Assembly: GCF_034350045.1 (NCBI RefSeq)
Contig: NZ_CP133781.1
Coordinates: 2,076,001-2,140,000, forward strand
Length of the DNA: 64,000 nt
Source of the DNA: Pseudomonas sp. CCI4.2
GTDB lineage: Bacteria; Pseudomonadota; Gammaproteobacteria; Pseudomonadales; Pseudomonadaceae
Reading direction: 5' to 3'
A program made the position numbers and the translations under genes. Below are positions 56,483-64,000 of the stretch, piece after piece (position 1 is the stretch's first letter; the number at the start of each line of letters is the position of its first letter). The notes under the pieces are model-generated. The model was not told the DNA's origin. It saw only the letters and a list, made by a program, of their open reading frames with translations, and ran no database searches.

Positions 56483-57494
56483 CGCGGCGGTTATCCCTGC
56501 TGGAAGAGGAACTTATGGTTTCGTCGTTAGCACGATTCTCGTAGCGCTCGTAAGCTTCGACAATGCGCTGTACCAGCGGGTGACGCACCACATCCTTGGG
56601 CTTGAAGTGCGTGAAGGTGATACCCGGTACGTCTTTCAAGACTTCCATCACATGGTTCAGGCCTGACTTTGTGCCTTTGGGCAGGTCAACCTGGGTGATG
56701 TCGCCCGTGATGACGGCCGTGGAGCCGAAACCGATGCGGGTCAGAAACATCTTCATTTGTTCGACGGTGGTGTTCTGGCTTTCGTCGAGAATGATGAAGC
56801 TGTTATTGAGGGTCCGGCCGCGCATGTACGCCAGCGGTGCAACCTCAATCACTTGACGCTCCATAAGCTTGGCGACGTATTCAAAGCCGAGCATTTCATA
56901 CAGGGCGTCATACAGCGGGCGCAGGTACGGGTCGATCTTTTGTGCCAGGTCGCCGGGCAGGAAGCCGAGCTTTTCGCCCGCTTCGACCGCCGGACGCACC
57001 AGTAAGATATGGCGGATCTGTTCGCGCTCAAGCGCATCCACGGCACAGGCGACAGCAAGGTAGGTCTTGCCGGTACCCGCAGGGCCGATGCCGAAGTTGA
57101 TGTCGTTGGCGAGAATTTCTTTGACGTATCGCTGCTGATTCAGGCCGCGCGGGCGAATCATGCCCTTTTTGGTGCGCAACGCTACGCCGACTTCGGCAGC
57201 AGGGTGGTTGTCCAGTTCTTCGACACCCGATTCCTGAAGGAACAGGTGAACCATGTCGGGTGACAGCTCGGTACCTTTGGTTTCCCGGTACAGGCGTCGC
57301 AGCAGGTTTTCAGCCGAAGTGGTGTGCTTGGGTTCGCCAATCAGTTCGAATTGATTGCCGCGGTTGCGGATTTCGATGTCCAGACGTTGCTCGATCAAGC
57401 GTAAATGCTCGTCGAGTTGCCCGCAAAGATTTGCGAATCGGTGGGCCTCAAAAGGCTCGAGGATAAAACGATGTGGTTCGATGGGAGCGTTCAA
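56475..57494 (-). CDS. ybeZ: PhoH-like ATPase YbeZ
   Basis: A 339-residue PhoH-family ATPase. It has a KH-like N-terminal region (residues 25-80), Walker [34 protein letters not shown], Walker [12 protein letters not shown] and a sensor region [12 protein letters not shown]. It works with YbeY in RNA metabolism. It heads the ybeZ-ybeY-corC-lnt operon. Confidence 0.96.
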   Translation of the reverse strand: MNAPIEPHRFILEPFEAHRFANLCGQLDEHLRLIEQRLDIEIRNRGNQFELIGEPKHTTSAENLLRRLYRETKGTELSPDMVHLFLQESGVEELDNHPAAEVGVALRTKKGMIRPRGLNQQRYVKEILANDINFGIGPAGTGKTYLAVACAVDALEREQIRHILLVRPAVEAGEKLGFLPGDLAQKIDPYLRPLYDALYEMLGFEYVAKLMERQVIEVAPLAYMRGRTLNNSFIILDESQNTTVEQMKMFLTRIGFGSTAVITGDITQVDLPKGTKSGLNHVMEVLKDVPGITFTHFKPKDVVRHPLVQRIVEAYERYENRANDETISSSSSRDNRRDG

Positions 57495-57599
57495 GGTCGT
57501 TTTTAGCCGCCCTACGGCAATGAAGATGGGTTGAAGGATAACCCCAGCGCTCGGTGGGCGAAAGCCTTCACTTACTAATGGTCTTGCTTTGAGCTGATA

Positions 57600-57702
57600 T
57601 TAAATCTGTGGGAGCAGGCTTGAACCTGCGAAGGGGCAATCTCGGTTAGCATCTTCAGGGCCTGACCCGCTGCCTTCGTCGGCAAGCCGACTCCCACAGG
57701 TT
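57600..57702. repeat. REPIN between ybeZ and miaB
   Basis: CTGTGGGAGCAGGCTTGAACC and GGCAAGCCGACTCCCACAGG face each other within the 263-bp gap. A third partial arm, CCTGTGGGAACC, lies at about 57719. Confidence 0.75.
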
Positions 57703-57757
57703 TTGAACTGATCCTAAACCTGTGGGAACCAACCTTCTGCGGCGGTCTTTGCGGCGT

Positions 57758-59086
57758 TTATTGCAATAACGACCCGCGCAACGAATGCGGTTGCGCGTCG
57801 TCGATATGGACATCGGCGAACTGGCCAATCAGTTTCGGATTGTCACAGCGGAAGTTGACGATCCGGTTGTTCTCGGTACGTCCCTGCAATTCTCCAGGGT
57901 CTTTTTTCGAATAATCAGTGACCAGAATCCGCTGGGTGCTGCCGACCATTTGCCGACTGATCTCGTAACCCTGTTGATTCAGGCGGTGCTGCAAGGCGGC
58001 CAGGCGCTGTTTTTTCAGGGTTTCCGGTGTGTCGTCCTTAATGTCTGCCGCAGGCGTGCCGGGGCGCGGGCTGTAGACGAAGGAGAACGAGAAGTCGAAG
58101 CCCACGTCTTCGATCAATTTCATGGTCTGTTCGAAGTCTTTTTCGGTCTCGCCAGGGAAGCCGACGATGAAGTCCGAACTGATGCTGATACCCGGAACGG
58201 CAGCCCTCAGCTTGCGCAGTTTGGATTTGTATTCGAGCGCGGTGTGGTTGCGCTTCATGGCCGAAAGAATCCGATCGGAGCCCGACTGCACCGGTAAATG
58301 CAGATGTTTCACCAGTTGAGGCACTTCGGCATGGGCCAGGATCAGGCTGTCCGAAAACTCCAGTGGGTGCGACGTGGTGTAGCGAATGCGGTCGATGCCG
58401 TCGACGGCCGCCACGACGCGGATCAACTCGGCCAGATCTGCCAACCGTCCATCATGGGTCGTACCGCGATAGCCATTCACGTTCTGACCCAGCAGAGTGA
58501 CTTCACGCACGCCGTTTTCGGCCAGGTGCATGACCTCGCTCACCACGTCATCGAACGGACGGCTGACTTCTTCGCCACGGGTATAAGGCACGACGCAGAA
58601 CGTGCAGTATTTGCTGCAACCTTCCATCACCGATACAAAAGCACTCGGGCCATCGACGCGAGGTTCGGGCAAATGGTCGAATTTTTCGATTTCCGGGAAC
58701 GAAACATCAACCTGCGGCAGACCAGTGAGGCGCGCAGCGTTGATCATTTCCGGCAAGCGGTGCAGGGTTTGCGGGCCAAACACAACGTCCACGTAGGGTG
58801 CGCGGTCACGAATCGCGGCACCTTCCTGGCTGGCCACACACCCGCCGACAGCGATCACCATCTCCGGATTGGCCAGTTTCAGCTCGCGCCAGCGACCCAG
58901 TTGGGAATACACCCGGTCTTGGGCGCGCTCGCGGATTGAACAGGTATTAAGCAGGATAACGTCGGCATCTTCTGCACGAGCAGTGACTTCCAGGGCTTGA
59001 TGTTCGCCCAGCAGATCGACCATGCGCGAGCTGTCGTACTCGTTCATTTGGCAACCGTGGGTTTCGATATAAAGCTTCTTGGCCAT
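57758..59086 (-). CDS. miaB: tRNA-2-methylthio-N6-dimethylallyladenosine synthase
   Basis: A radical-SAM methylthiotransferase acting on i6A37 of tRNAs. The 442-residue protein has the N-terminal cluster cysteines ([32 protein letters not shown]) and radical-[20 protein letters not shown]-terminal TRAM domain follows ([20 protein letters not shown] in part). It is monocistronic and divergent from the DUF1820 gene. Confidence 0.97.
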   Translation of the reverse strand: MAKKLYIETHGCQMNEYDSSRMVDLLGEHQALEVTARAEDADVILLNTCSIRERAQDRVYSQLGRWRELKLANPEMVIAVGGCVASQEGAAIRDRAPYVDVVFGPQTLHRLPEMINAARLTGLPQVDVSFPEIEKFDHLPEPRVDGPSAFVSVMEGCSKYCTFCVVPYTRGEEVSRPFDDVVSEVMHLAENGVREVTLLGQNVNGYRGTTHDGRLADLAELIRVVAAVDGIDRIRYTTSHPLEFSDSLILAHAEVPQLVKHLHLPVQSGSDRILSAMKRNHTALEYKSKLRKLRAAVPGISISSDFIVGFPGETEKDFEQTMKLIEDVGFDFSFSFVYSPRPGTPAADIKDDTPETLKKQRLAALQHRLNQQGYEISRQMVGSTQRILVTDYSKKDPGELQGRTENNRIVNFRCDNPKLIGQFADVHIDDAQPHSLRGSLLQ

Positions 59087-59171
59087 GCGTGATCATCAGT
59101 TGATTCGAAGAACCGAGCATTATAGGGGTGCGGGTGTCTGGTTCCTAGCGCTGACTGTCTGACGGACGTGC

Positions 59172-59177
59172 TATAGT
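59172..59177 (+). promoter_or_regulatory. -10 TATAGT for the DUF1820 gene
   Basis: TATAGT lies 40 bp upstream of the ATG at 59217, with CTGACT about 15 bp further up as a weak -35. Confidence 0.35.
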
Positions 59178-59216
59178 TCGCGCCCTCTTTAAGCCCCCGA
59201 TTTTTAGCCGCCCGCC

Positions 59217-59543
59217 ATGATCAAACGCGAAGCTCCAATTTATAAGGTGATTTTTCTCAACCAGGGCCAGGTGTTCGAAATGTACGCCAAGCAAATCTAT
59301 CAGAGTGATCTGTGGGGTTTTCTGGAGGTGGAAGAATTCGTCTTCGGTGAGCGTACGACCGTGGTGGTAGACCCGAGCGAAGAGAAGCTCAAGGCTCAGT
59401 TCGAAGGCGTGGTCCGCAGTTTTGTGCCGATGCATTCGATTGTACGCATCGATGAAGTCGAGCGTGTGGGAACGCCGAAGATCAGCGAGGCGCGGGGTAC
59501 AAGCAACGTGATGCCTTTTCCGATGCCAATGCCGGACAAATAA
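59217..59543 (+). CDS. DUF1820 protein
   Basis: A 108-residue protein of the DUF1820 family, common in gammaproteobacteria: PIYKVIFLNQGQVFEMYAKQ, SDLWGFLEVEEFVFGERT, EEKLKAQFEGV and HSIVRIDEVERVG. The function is unknown. It is a small beta-rich cytosolic protein with a flexible tail. Confidence 0.93.
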   Translation: MIKREAPIYKVIFLNQGQVFEMYAKQIYQSDLWGFLEVEEFVFGERTTVVVDPSEEKLKAQFEGVVRSFVPMHSIVRIDEVERVGTPKISEARGTSNVMPFPMPMPDK

Positions 59544-59568
59544 GCAGTTCGATCAGCGGGTCATTGTG

Positions 59569-60117
59569 TCAAGGCAGGGGGGCGAATGGTGTGCGGCCTT
59601 CAGCCGTTTGCAGTTCCAGCAAATAATTACGGAAAATCTGGCCCAGCACCTGGGTAGCGACTTCCAGCTCATCGCGCTTCATCTTCGCCGACACTTCATC
59701 CGCGCTGTCCAGCGCATCTTCCGAGCCGTTGACGGCGGCCATCTTCAGCACGATATACGCCTGAATGTTATTGGCTTGCACGCCTTCGCCATGGAAAAAC
59801 ATTAAACCCAGTCGATATTGCGCCTGGGCATGGCCTTGCAGCGAAGCCTGCTCGAAATAGTTGAGTGCTTGAGTTAAATCACGAGGCGCATTTTTGCCGT
59901 CGTAGTAGAACTGTCCCAACTCGAATTGCGCCTGTGCATCCCCGGCTTGTGCTGCTTTTTGGCAAACCGCCAATGCTTCAGGCCGATTATCGGGCTGAGT
60001 ATTGAGGGTGCAGCGACCCACCGCTGGGATTAACAACGAGTTGCCACCTGCATTTGCCAGCAGGGGATGAAGAAGCAACAGGCAGCCCAAAGCAAGGGTG
60101 CGGCCGGTGCGGTTCAT
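59569..60117 (-). CDS. Sel1-repeat protein, exported
   Basis: A 182-residue protein with a signal peptide (LGCLLLLHPLLANAG) and Sel1-like repeats: AQAGDAQAQFELGQFYYDGK, DLTQALNYFEQASLQGHAQAQ and LGLMFFHGEGVQANN. It is probably a periplasmic adaptor. Partners are unknown. Converges with the DUF1820 gene. Confidence 0.9.
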   Translation of the reverse strand: MNRTGRTLALGCLLLLHPLLANAGGNSLLIPAVGRCTLNTQPDNRPEALAVCQKAAQAGDAQAQFELGQFYYDGKNAPRDLTQALNYFEQASLQGHAQAQYRLGLMFFHGEGVQANNIQAYIVLKMAAVNGSEDALDSADEVSAKMKRDELEVATQVLGQIFRNYLLELQTAEGRTPFAPLP

Positions 60118-60283
60118 GGGAGTCGACTTACCTCTAAAAGGTGCGGGCGTACCCGTCCAGCAGATCGCGCTGGCGGCACATTATGAAAGAAGCGGGGCCA
60201 ACCTTACAAAGTCTTTACGGAATTTCTGCTGCACGGGCTTGATGTGCCTGATTTTGCGAGAGATTACCGTGCTTTTTAATCTT

Positions 60284-60362
60284 CTGCAGGAGCCAACTTG
60301 TTGGCGAAGCGGCGCTACTGTCTCACCGCATCGAGCCTCTCGCCAACAAGTTAGCGCCTATG
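60284..60362. repeat. REPIN (CCAACTTGTTGG type)
   Basis: GGAGCCAACTTGTTGGCGAAG and CTCTCGCCAACAAGTTAGCG oppose each other just after hemL. Same family as 26609-26689. Confidence 0.78.
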
Positions 60363-60367
60363 AAGGC

Positions 60368-61651
60368 TTATTTCAGCGCAGCAAATGCTTTCTCGGCGGC
60401 ATCAAGGGTCAGTTGCAGTTCAGCGTCGCCGTGGACGATTGAGGTGAAGCCTGCTTCGAACGCGCTCGGTGCCAAGTACACGCCGCCATCGAGCATCGCG
60501 TGGAAGAAGCGCTTGAAGCGGTCCGCGTCGCTGGTCATGACGTCGTTGAAAGTGACGATTTCCGGGAGGTCACTGAAATACAGACCAAACATGCCGCCGG
60601 CCTGGGTAGTCACGAACGCAATACCCGCTGCATCGGCGCGTTGTTTGAGGCCCGCGAGCAGGCGGGTGGTGAATGCGCTGAGTTCGTCATGGAAGCCGGG
60701 GCGGCTGATCAGGCGCAATGTTGCCAGGCCCGCCGCCATGGCCAGTGGGTTGCCGGACAACGTACCGGCTTGGTAAACCGGGCCCAAGGGTGCGATGTGG
60801 GACATGATTTCGCGTTTGCCGCCGAAGCAGCCAACCGGCATACCGCCACCGATGATTTTGCCAAAGGTGCTCAAGTCCGGCGTGACGCCGTAGTGCGCCT
60901 GAGCGCCGCCCAATGCGACACGGAAACCGGTCATCACTTCGTCGAAAATCAACACCACGCCGTGTTTATCACACAGCGTGCGCAAGCCTTCGAGAAAGCC
61001 GGGTGCAGGCGGGACGCAATTCATGTTGCCGGCCACCGGCTCAACGATGATGCACGCCACTTCCTGGCCCACTTCATCGAGCATTTTTGCGACGGCATCA
61101 ATGTCGTTGAACGCGGTGGTCAGGGTGTGTTTGGCGAACGCGGCAGGGACGCCCGCAGAGCTGGGTACCCCTTGAGTCAACGCGCCGGAGCCGGCTTTTA
61201 CCAACAGGCTGTCTGAGTGGCCGTGGTAGCAGCCTTCGAATTTGATAATGCTGTCGCGGCCGGTGAAACCACGGGCCAAGCGAATTGCACTCATGGTCGC
61301 TTCGGTGCCGGAGCTGACCATCCGCACCATCTCCATCGAAGGCACGAGGGCGCACACCAGATCGGCCATTTCGGTTTCCAGCGCTGTCGGCGCGCCGTAC
61401 GACAAACCGTGTTCCAACTGCTTACGCACGGCGTCTAGAACTTGCGGATGGCTGTGGCCGAGAATCATCGGCCCCCATGAACCGACGTAATCCACGTAAC
61501 GCTTGTCGTCTTCATCGGTGACGTAAGCACCTGCCGCATGCTTGAAAAACAGCGGCGTGCCACCCACGCTTTTGAACGCGCGAACGGGCGAATTGACGCC
61601 GCCAGGGATGTGTTTTTGGGCGTTGGCAAACAGGATTTCAGAACGGGACAT
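60368..61651 (-). CDS. hemL: Glutamate-1-semialdehyde 2,1-aminomutase
   Basis: A PLP enzyme making 5-aminolevulinate for tetrapyrroles. The 427-residue protein has [48 protein letters not shown] and the PLP lysine in [15 protein letters not shown]. Its 5' end is divergent from the Ada-AlkA gene. Confidence 0.97.
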   Translation of the reverse strand: MSRSEILFANAQKHIPGGVNSPVRAFKSVGGTPLFFKHAAGAYVTDEDDKRYVDYVGSWGPMILGHSHPQVLDAVRKQLEHGLSYGAPTALETEMADLVCALVPSMEMVRMVSSGTEATMSAIRLARGFTGRDSIIKFEGCYHGHSDSLLVKAGSGALTQGVPSSAGVPAAFAKHTLTTAFNDIDAVAKMLDEVGQEVACIIVEPVAGNMNCVPPAPGFLEGLRTLCDKHGVVLIFDEVMTGFRVALGGAQAHYGVTPDLSTFGKIIGGGMPVGCFGGKREIMSHIAPLGPVYQAGTLSGNPLAMAAGLATLRLISRPGFHDELSAFTTRLLAGLKQRADAAGIAFVTTQAGGMFGLYFSDLPEIVTFNDVMTSDADRFKRFFHAMLDGGVYLAPSAFEAGFTSIVHGDAELQLTLDAAEKAFAALK

Positions 61652-61832
61652 GATGGGGTCTCAGCTGTTGAACCAAAAATGTGTCCTGCGCGGATCACAG
61701 CGGCGACGCGTGCTGGTCGGCGTAGGCGGTTGTCCAGAATGTGCAGGAGACGGATTATACCTACGTCCGGCAGGGCTATACATGTCCGAATTTGGCCAGA
61801 CTTTTCCAAACGTCTCTATTACAGTCCTGCTC

Positions 61833-63278
61833 ATGAACACTCTCGATCCGCTGGTTTGCTACGCCGCCTTCGTCGCCCGAGACCGCCGCTTTGATGGTTG
61901 GTTTTTCATGGGGGTGTCGTCGACGGGTATCTATTGCCGTCCGATATGCCCGGCGCGGGCGCCCCAGGCCAAGAATTGCAGCTTCTATTCCAGCGCGGCG
62001 GCGGCAGAGCATGCGGGCTTTCGGCCTTGCTTACGTTGCCGCCCGGAACTGGCGCCCGGTCATGGGGTGCTCGATCTTTCCAGCGGGCTGGCGCAAGCCG
62101 CTGCGCGATTGATTGAAGACGGTTTTCTGAACGGTAAAAACCTGTCAGCGCTGGCCGACCGCGTGGGTATCACGACACGACACCTGAGGCGGATTTTCGA
62201 AGCGGAATTTGGTGTGTCGATGACGGCGTACACGCAAACCCAGCGCCTGTTAATCGCCAAGCGGCTGCTGACGGACACTCAACTGCCGGTCACTGAAGTG
62301 GCGCTGGCCGCTGGGTTTGGTAGCGTCAGGCGTTTCAATGACGTGTTTCAGTCGAAGTACGGGTTAAATCCCCTACGGCTGAGAAAGACGAGCCGTACGC
62401 CGGATTCAGACGTGATGAAATTTGAGCTGTCTTATCGGCCGCCGTTTGCATGGCGCGGCGTGCTCGATTTTCTTGCCCATCGTCAGGTCCGTGGTGTCGA
62501 GCATGTGGGTGACGACCGTTACGCGCGGATCATCGCGTTTGAGCACGCGGGGCGTCCATTGCTCGGCTGGATCAGTGTCGAACACGCACCGTTGCGACAT
62601 ACGTTGGTGGTGACTGTTTCGGCGTCGTTGCACTATGGGATTGCGCCGCTTCTGGGGCGTGTGCGCCGACTTTTCGACACGGACTGTCGGCCAGATCTGG
62701 TTGATGCGCACCTTGGCGCGCTGGCAGCGGATTTGCCGGGCATGCGCGTGCCGGGTGCTGTCGACGGATTTGAAATTGCGGTTCGCGCGATTGTCGGGCA
62801 GCAAATTTCGGTGGCGAACGCCCGAATAGTATTGGGTCGAATCGCCGAACGGTTCGGCACAAAAGTGCCGGATGCGCCCTTTGATTTGCTCAGTGCGTTC
62901 CCGACGGCGGGCGACATTGCTCAACTGTCGGCCGAGGAGTTGATCGGCACTGGCCTGATTCGCATCCGCGCCGAGGCCATTATTGCTATCGCGCAAGCAG
63001 TAGCCTCCGGTCGAATAACCCTCGAACCGCTGGTCCCGCTGGAAGATACGTTGGCGGCACTGCGCGCTATTCGCGGGGTAGGCGAGTGGACTGTGCAATA
63101 CATCGCCATGCGCGCGCTCGGTTGGCCCAACGCCTTCCCGGAAGGGGATGCGGTACTGAAAAAATACCTGGGCTATTCAGCGGTGGCGCTCTTGAATGAG
63201 CACGCCAGTCAGTGGGCACCGTGGCGCGCTTATGCCACCGTGCATCTGTGGCGACAACACGAGGCAAAGAAATCATGA
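61833..63278 (+). CDS. Ada-AlkA fusion: methylation sensor plus DNA-3-methyladenine glycosylase II
   Basis: A 481-residue protein of three parts. Residues 1-75 are the Ada metal-binding domain, with GIYCRPICPAR and FRPCLRC giving Zn ligands Cys35, Cys39, Cys66 and Cys69; Cys35 matches the methylphosphotriester acceptor of Ada. Residues about 80-185 are an AraC-type helix-turn-helix (LADRVGITTRHLRRIFEAEF). Residues about 195-475 are AlkA, with the helix-hairpin-helix AIRGVGEWTVQYIAMRALG and catalytic Asp in FPEGDAVLKKYL. It could sense methylation, activate transcription and excise 3-methyladenine. The ATG at 61833 is the first codon before the Ada domain. The stop overlaps ogt. Confidence 0.94.
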   Translation: MNTLDPLVCYAAFVARDRRFDGWFFMGVSSTGIYCRPICPARAPQAKNCSFYSSAAAAEHAGFRPCLRCRPELAPGHGVLDLSSGLAQAAARLIEDGFLNGKNLSALADRVGITTRHLRRIFEAEFGVSMTAYTQTQRLLIAKRLLTDTQLPVTEVALAAGFGSVRRFNDVFQSKYGLNPLRLRKTSRTPDSDVMKFELSYRPPFAWRGVLDFLAHRQVRGVEHVGDDRYARIIAFEHAGRPLLGWISVEHAPLRHTLVVTVSASLHYGIAPLLGRVRRLFDTDCRPDLVDAHLGALAADLPGMRVPGAVDGFEIAVRAIVGQQISVANARIVLGRIAERFGTKVPDAPFDLLSAFPTAGDIAQLSAEELIGTGLIRIRAEAIIAIAQAVASGRITLEPLVPLEDTLAALRAIRGVGEWTVQYIAMRALGWPNAFPEGDAVLKKYLGYSAVALLNEHASQWAPWRAYATVHLWRQHEAKKS

Positions 63279-63802
63279 ACCAGGGCTATCTAGCAGCGAG
63301 TCCGCTCGGCGACATTGCCCTGCGGGTGGAGGACGACGCATTGACCGGGGTATTTTTCGTCGGTCAAAAATACTACCCCGACCTGATGTTCCTGCCTGAC
63401 GAGCCTTCAGTCCCCAGGGTCGTAATCCTGGCGCGCGAGCAACTGGCTGAGTTTTTCAGCGGCGAACGACGGGTGTTCACGCTGCCATTGTTGATGCGTG
63501 GCACGCCGTTCCAGCGCTTGGTCTGGCAACAGCTGTCGTTAATTCCGTATGGAGAGATTGTGTCCTACGGCACCTTGGCGAAGAACATGGGGTTGGGTAG
63601 CGGACATTCGCGAGCGGTGGGCACCGCCAATGGCAGAAACCCGATATCGATTATTGTTCCCTGCCACCGGGTTATCGGCGGCAGTGGTGGCTTGACGGGC
63701 TACGCGGGTGGGGTCGATCGCAAACAGGCGCTGCTGTCACTGGAAAATATGAGCGGCAGGCCTGTCGGATCGGAGTTTGAACTGATCACTTCAAACGGGT
63801 AG
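63275..63802 (+). CDS. ogt: Methylated-DNA-protein cysteine methyltransferase
   Basis: A 175-residue suicide repair protein removing alkyl groups from O6-guanine. It has LIPYGEIVSYGTLAKNMG (DNA-binding helix), AVGTANGRNPISIIVPCHRVIG with the acceptor Cys130, and GYAGGVDRKQALLSLE. Its ATGA start overlaps the Ada-AlkA stop, so the pair is translationally coupled and together supplies every activity of E. coli Ada plus AlkA. Confidence 0.96.
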   Translation: MNQGYLAASPLGDIALRVEDDALTGVFFVGQKYYPDLMFLPDEPSVPRVVILAREQLAEFFSGERRVFTLPLLMRGTPFQRLVWQQLSLIPYGEIVSYGTLAKNMGLGSGHSRAVGTANGRNPISIIVPCHRVIGGSGGLTGYAGGVDRKQALLSLENMSGRPVGSEFELITSNG

Positions 63803-63808
63803 TGGCAA

Positions 63809-64000
63809 TCAGCTGGGTTTGAACAGTGCGTTAAACGCCTTGGCGCGGCGCGTTACTTCTTGAGCGCTGTCAGCACCGAACAAACCGTGAACCACGGCCA
63901 ATAAATCGGCGCCATGCTCCACCAGCGGCGCGGCATTTTCCAGCGTGATACCGCCAATCACGGCAATCGGTAAGTGAATGCGGGCACGAGCCCGATCCAA
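63809..64000 (-). CDS. thiE: Thiamine-phosphate synthase (C-terminal part)
   Basis: The last 63 residues of a frame entering from the right edge: [28 protein letters not shown] in parts, then [28 protein letters not shown] ... GADLLAVV is the phosphate-binding end of the ThiE TIM barrel. The start is outside the window. It converges with ogt. Confidence 0.9.
   Translation of the reverse strand: MDRARARIHLPIAVIGGITLENAAPLVEHGADLLAVVHGLFGADSAQEVTRRAKAFNALFKPS

Overview
The window reads as the chromosome of a Pseudomonas species, most likely of the P. fluorescens/putida side of the genus. The long syntenic run ppa-mtfA-dedA ... eutBC-eat-aldehyde dehydrogenase-sigma54 regulator-mpl-ubiX ... lrgAB ... 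proA-nadD-rsfS-rlmH-pbpA-rodA-mltB-rlpA-dacA-DUF493-lipB-lipA ... arfA-holA-lptE-leuS ... lnt-corC-ybeY-ybeZ-miaB ... hemL-thiE is the order I recall from Pseudomonas genomes. Pseudomonas-type REP/REPIN palindromes sit in most of the larger intergenic gaps. I could not run any search, so family names rest on motifs and order.

Region 1 (1-5.9 kb): a possible LysR-type C-terminus at the edge; a leftward operon of OmpR-type regulator, sensor kinase and a PBP5/6-type D,D-carboxypeptidase; a truncated substrate-binding protein gene; and an HxlR-regulator / SDR oxidoreductase / NADP-oxidoreductase cassette.

Region 2 (5.9-13.3 kb) is the accessory part. A 5.2-kb element (6819-12036) is bounded by a 22-bp direct repeat that overlaps an intrinsic terminator. 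It carries a P4-type integrase gene with two frameshifts at its right end. Its intact cargo is a tightly overlapping three-gene operon: a DarT-like ADP-ribosyltransferase, a canonical DarT and the macrodomain antitoxin DarG. Around it lie the remains of other defence or mobile genes: a DUF1016/YhcG nuclease with its nuclease domain deleted, an Mrr-type fragment, and a NucS/DUF91-like N-terminus fused in frame to the catalytic end of a tyrosine recombinase. A LexA-like (S24) phage repressor without other phage genes follows.

Region 3 (13.3-33.6 kb): housekeeping and metabolic genes. These are pyrophosphatase, MtfA peptidase, DedA, a GNAT enzyme, ethanolamine catabolism (EutBC, permease, aldehyde dehydrogenase, divergent sigma54 activator; no microcompartment genes), cell-wall recycling ligase Mpl, flavin prenyltransferase UbiX, a MORN-repeat C13-peptidase lipoprotein, a MaoC protein, LrgAB, a LON-N-domain protein, a DedA-PAP2 fusion and 3-methyladenine glycosylase.

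Region 4 (33.9-45.4 kb): rightward run proA to lipA linking proline and NAD synthesis, ribosome silencing/methylation, the elongation complex (PBP2-RodA), murein hydrolases and lipoate synthesis.

Region 5 (45.5-64 kb): a second MltB-like transglycosylase, the ribosome-rescue factor ArfA (small, with a hairpin inside its reading frame), holA-lptE-leuS, a YdcF protein, lnt-corC-ybeY-ybeZ, miaB, a DUF1820 gene, a Sel1 protein, hemL, an Ada-AlkA fusion coupled to ogt, and the end of thiE.

The most interesting system is the two-toxin/one-antitoxin DarT-DarT-DarG operon in a stranded island. The arfA hairpin and the phased TTAAG repeats ahead of the two-component-linked carboxypeptidase come next.
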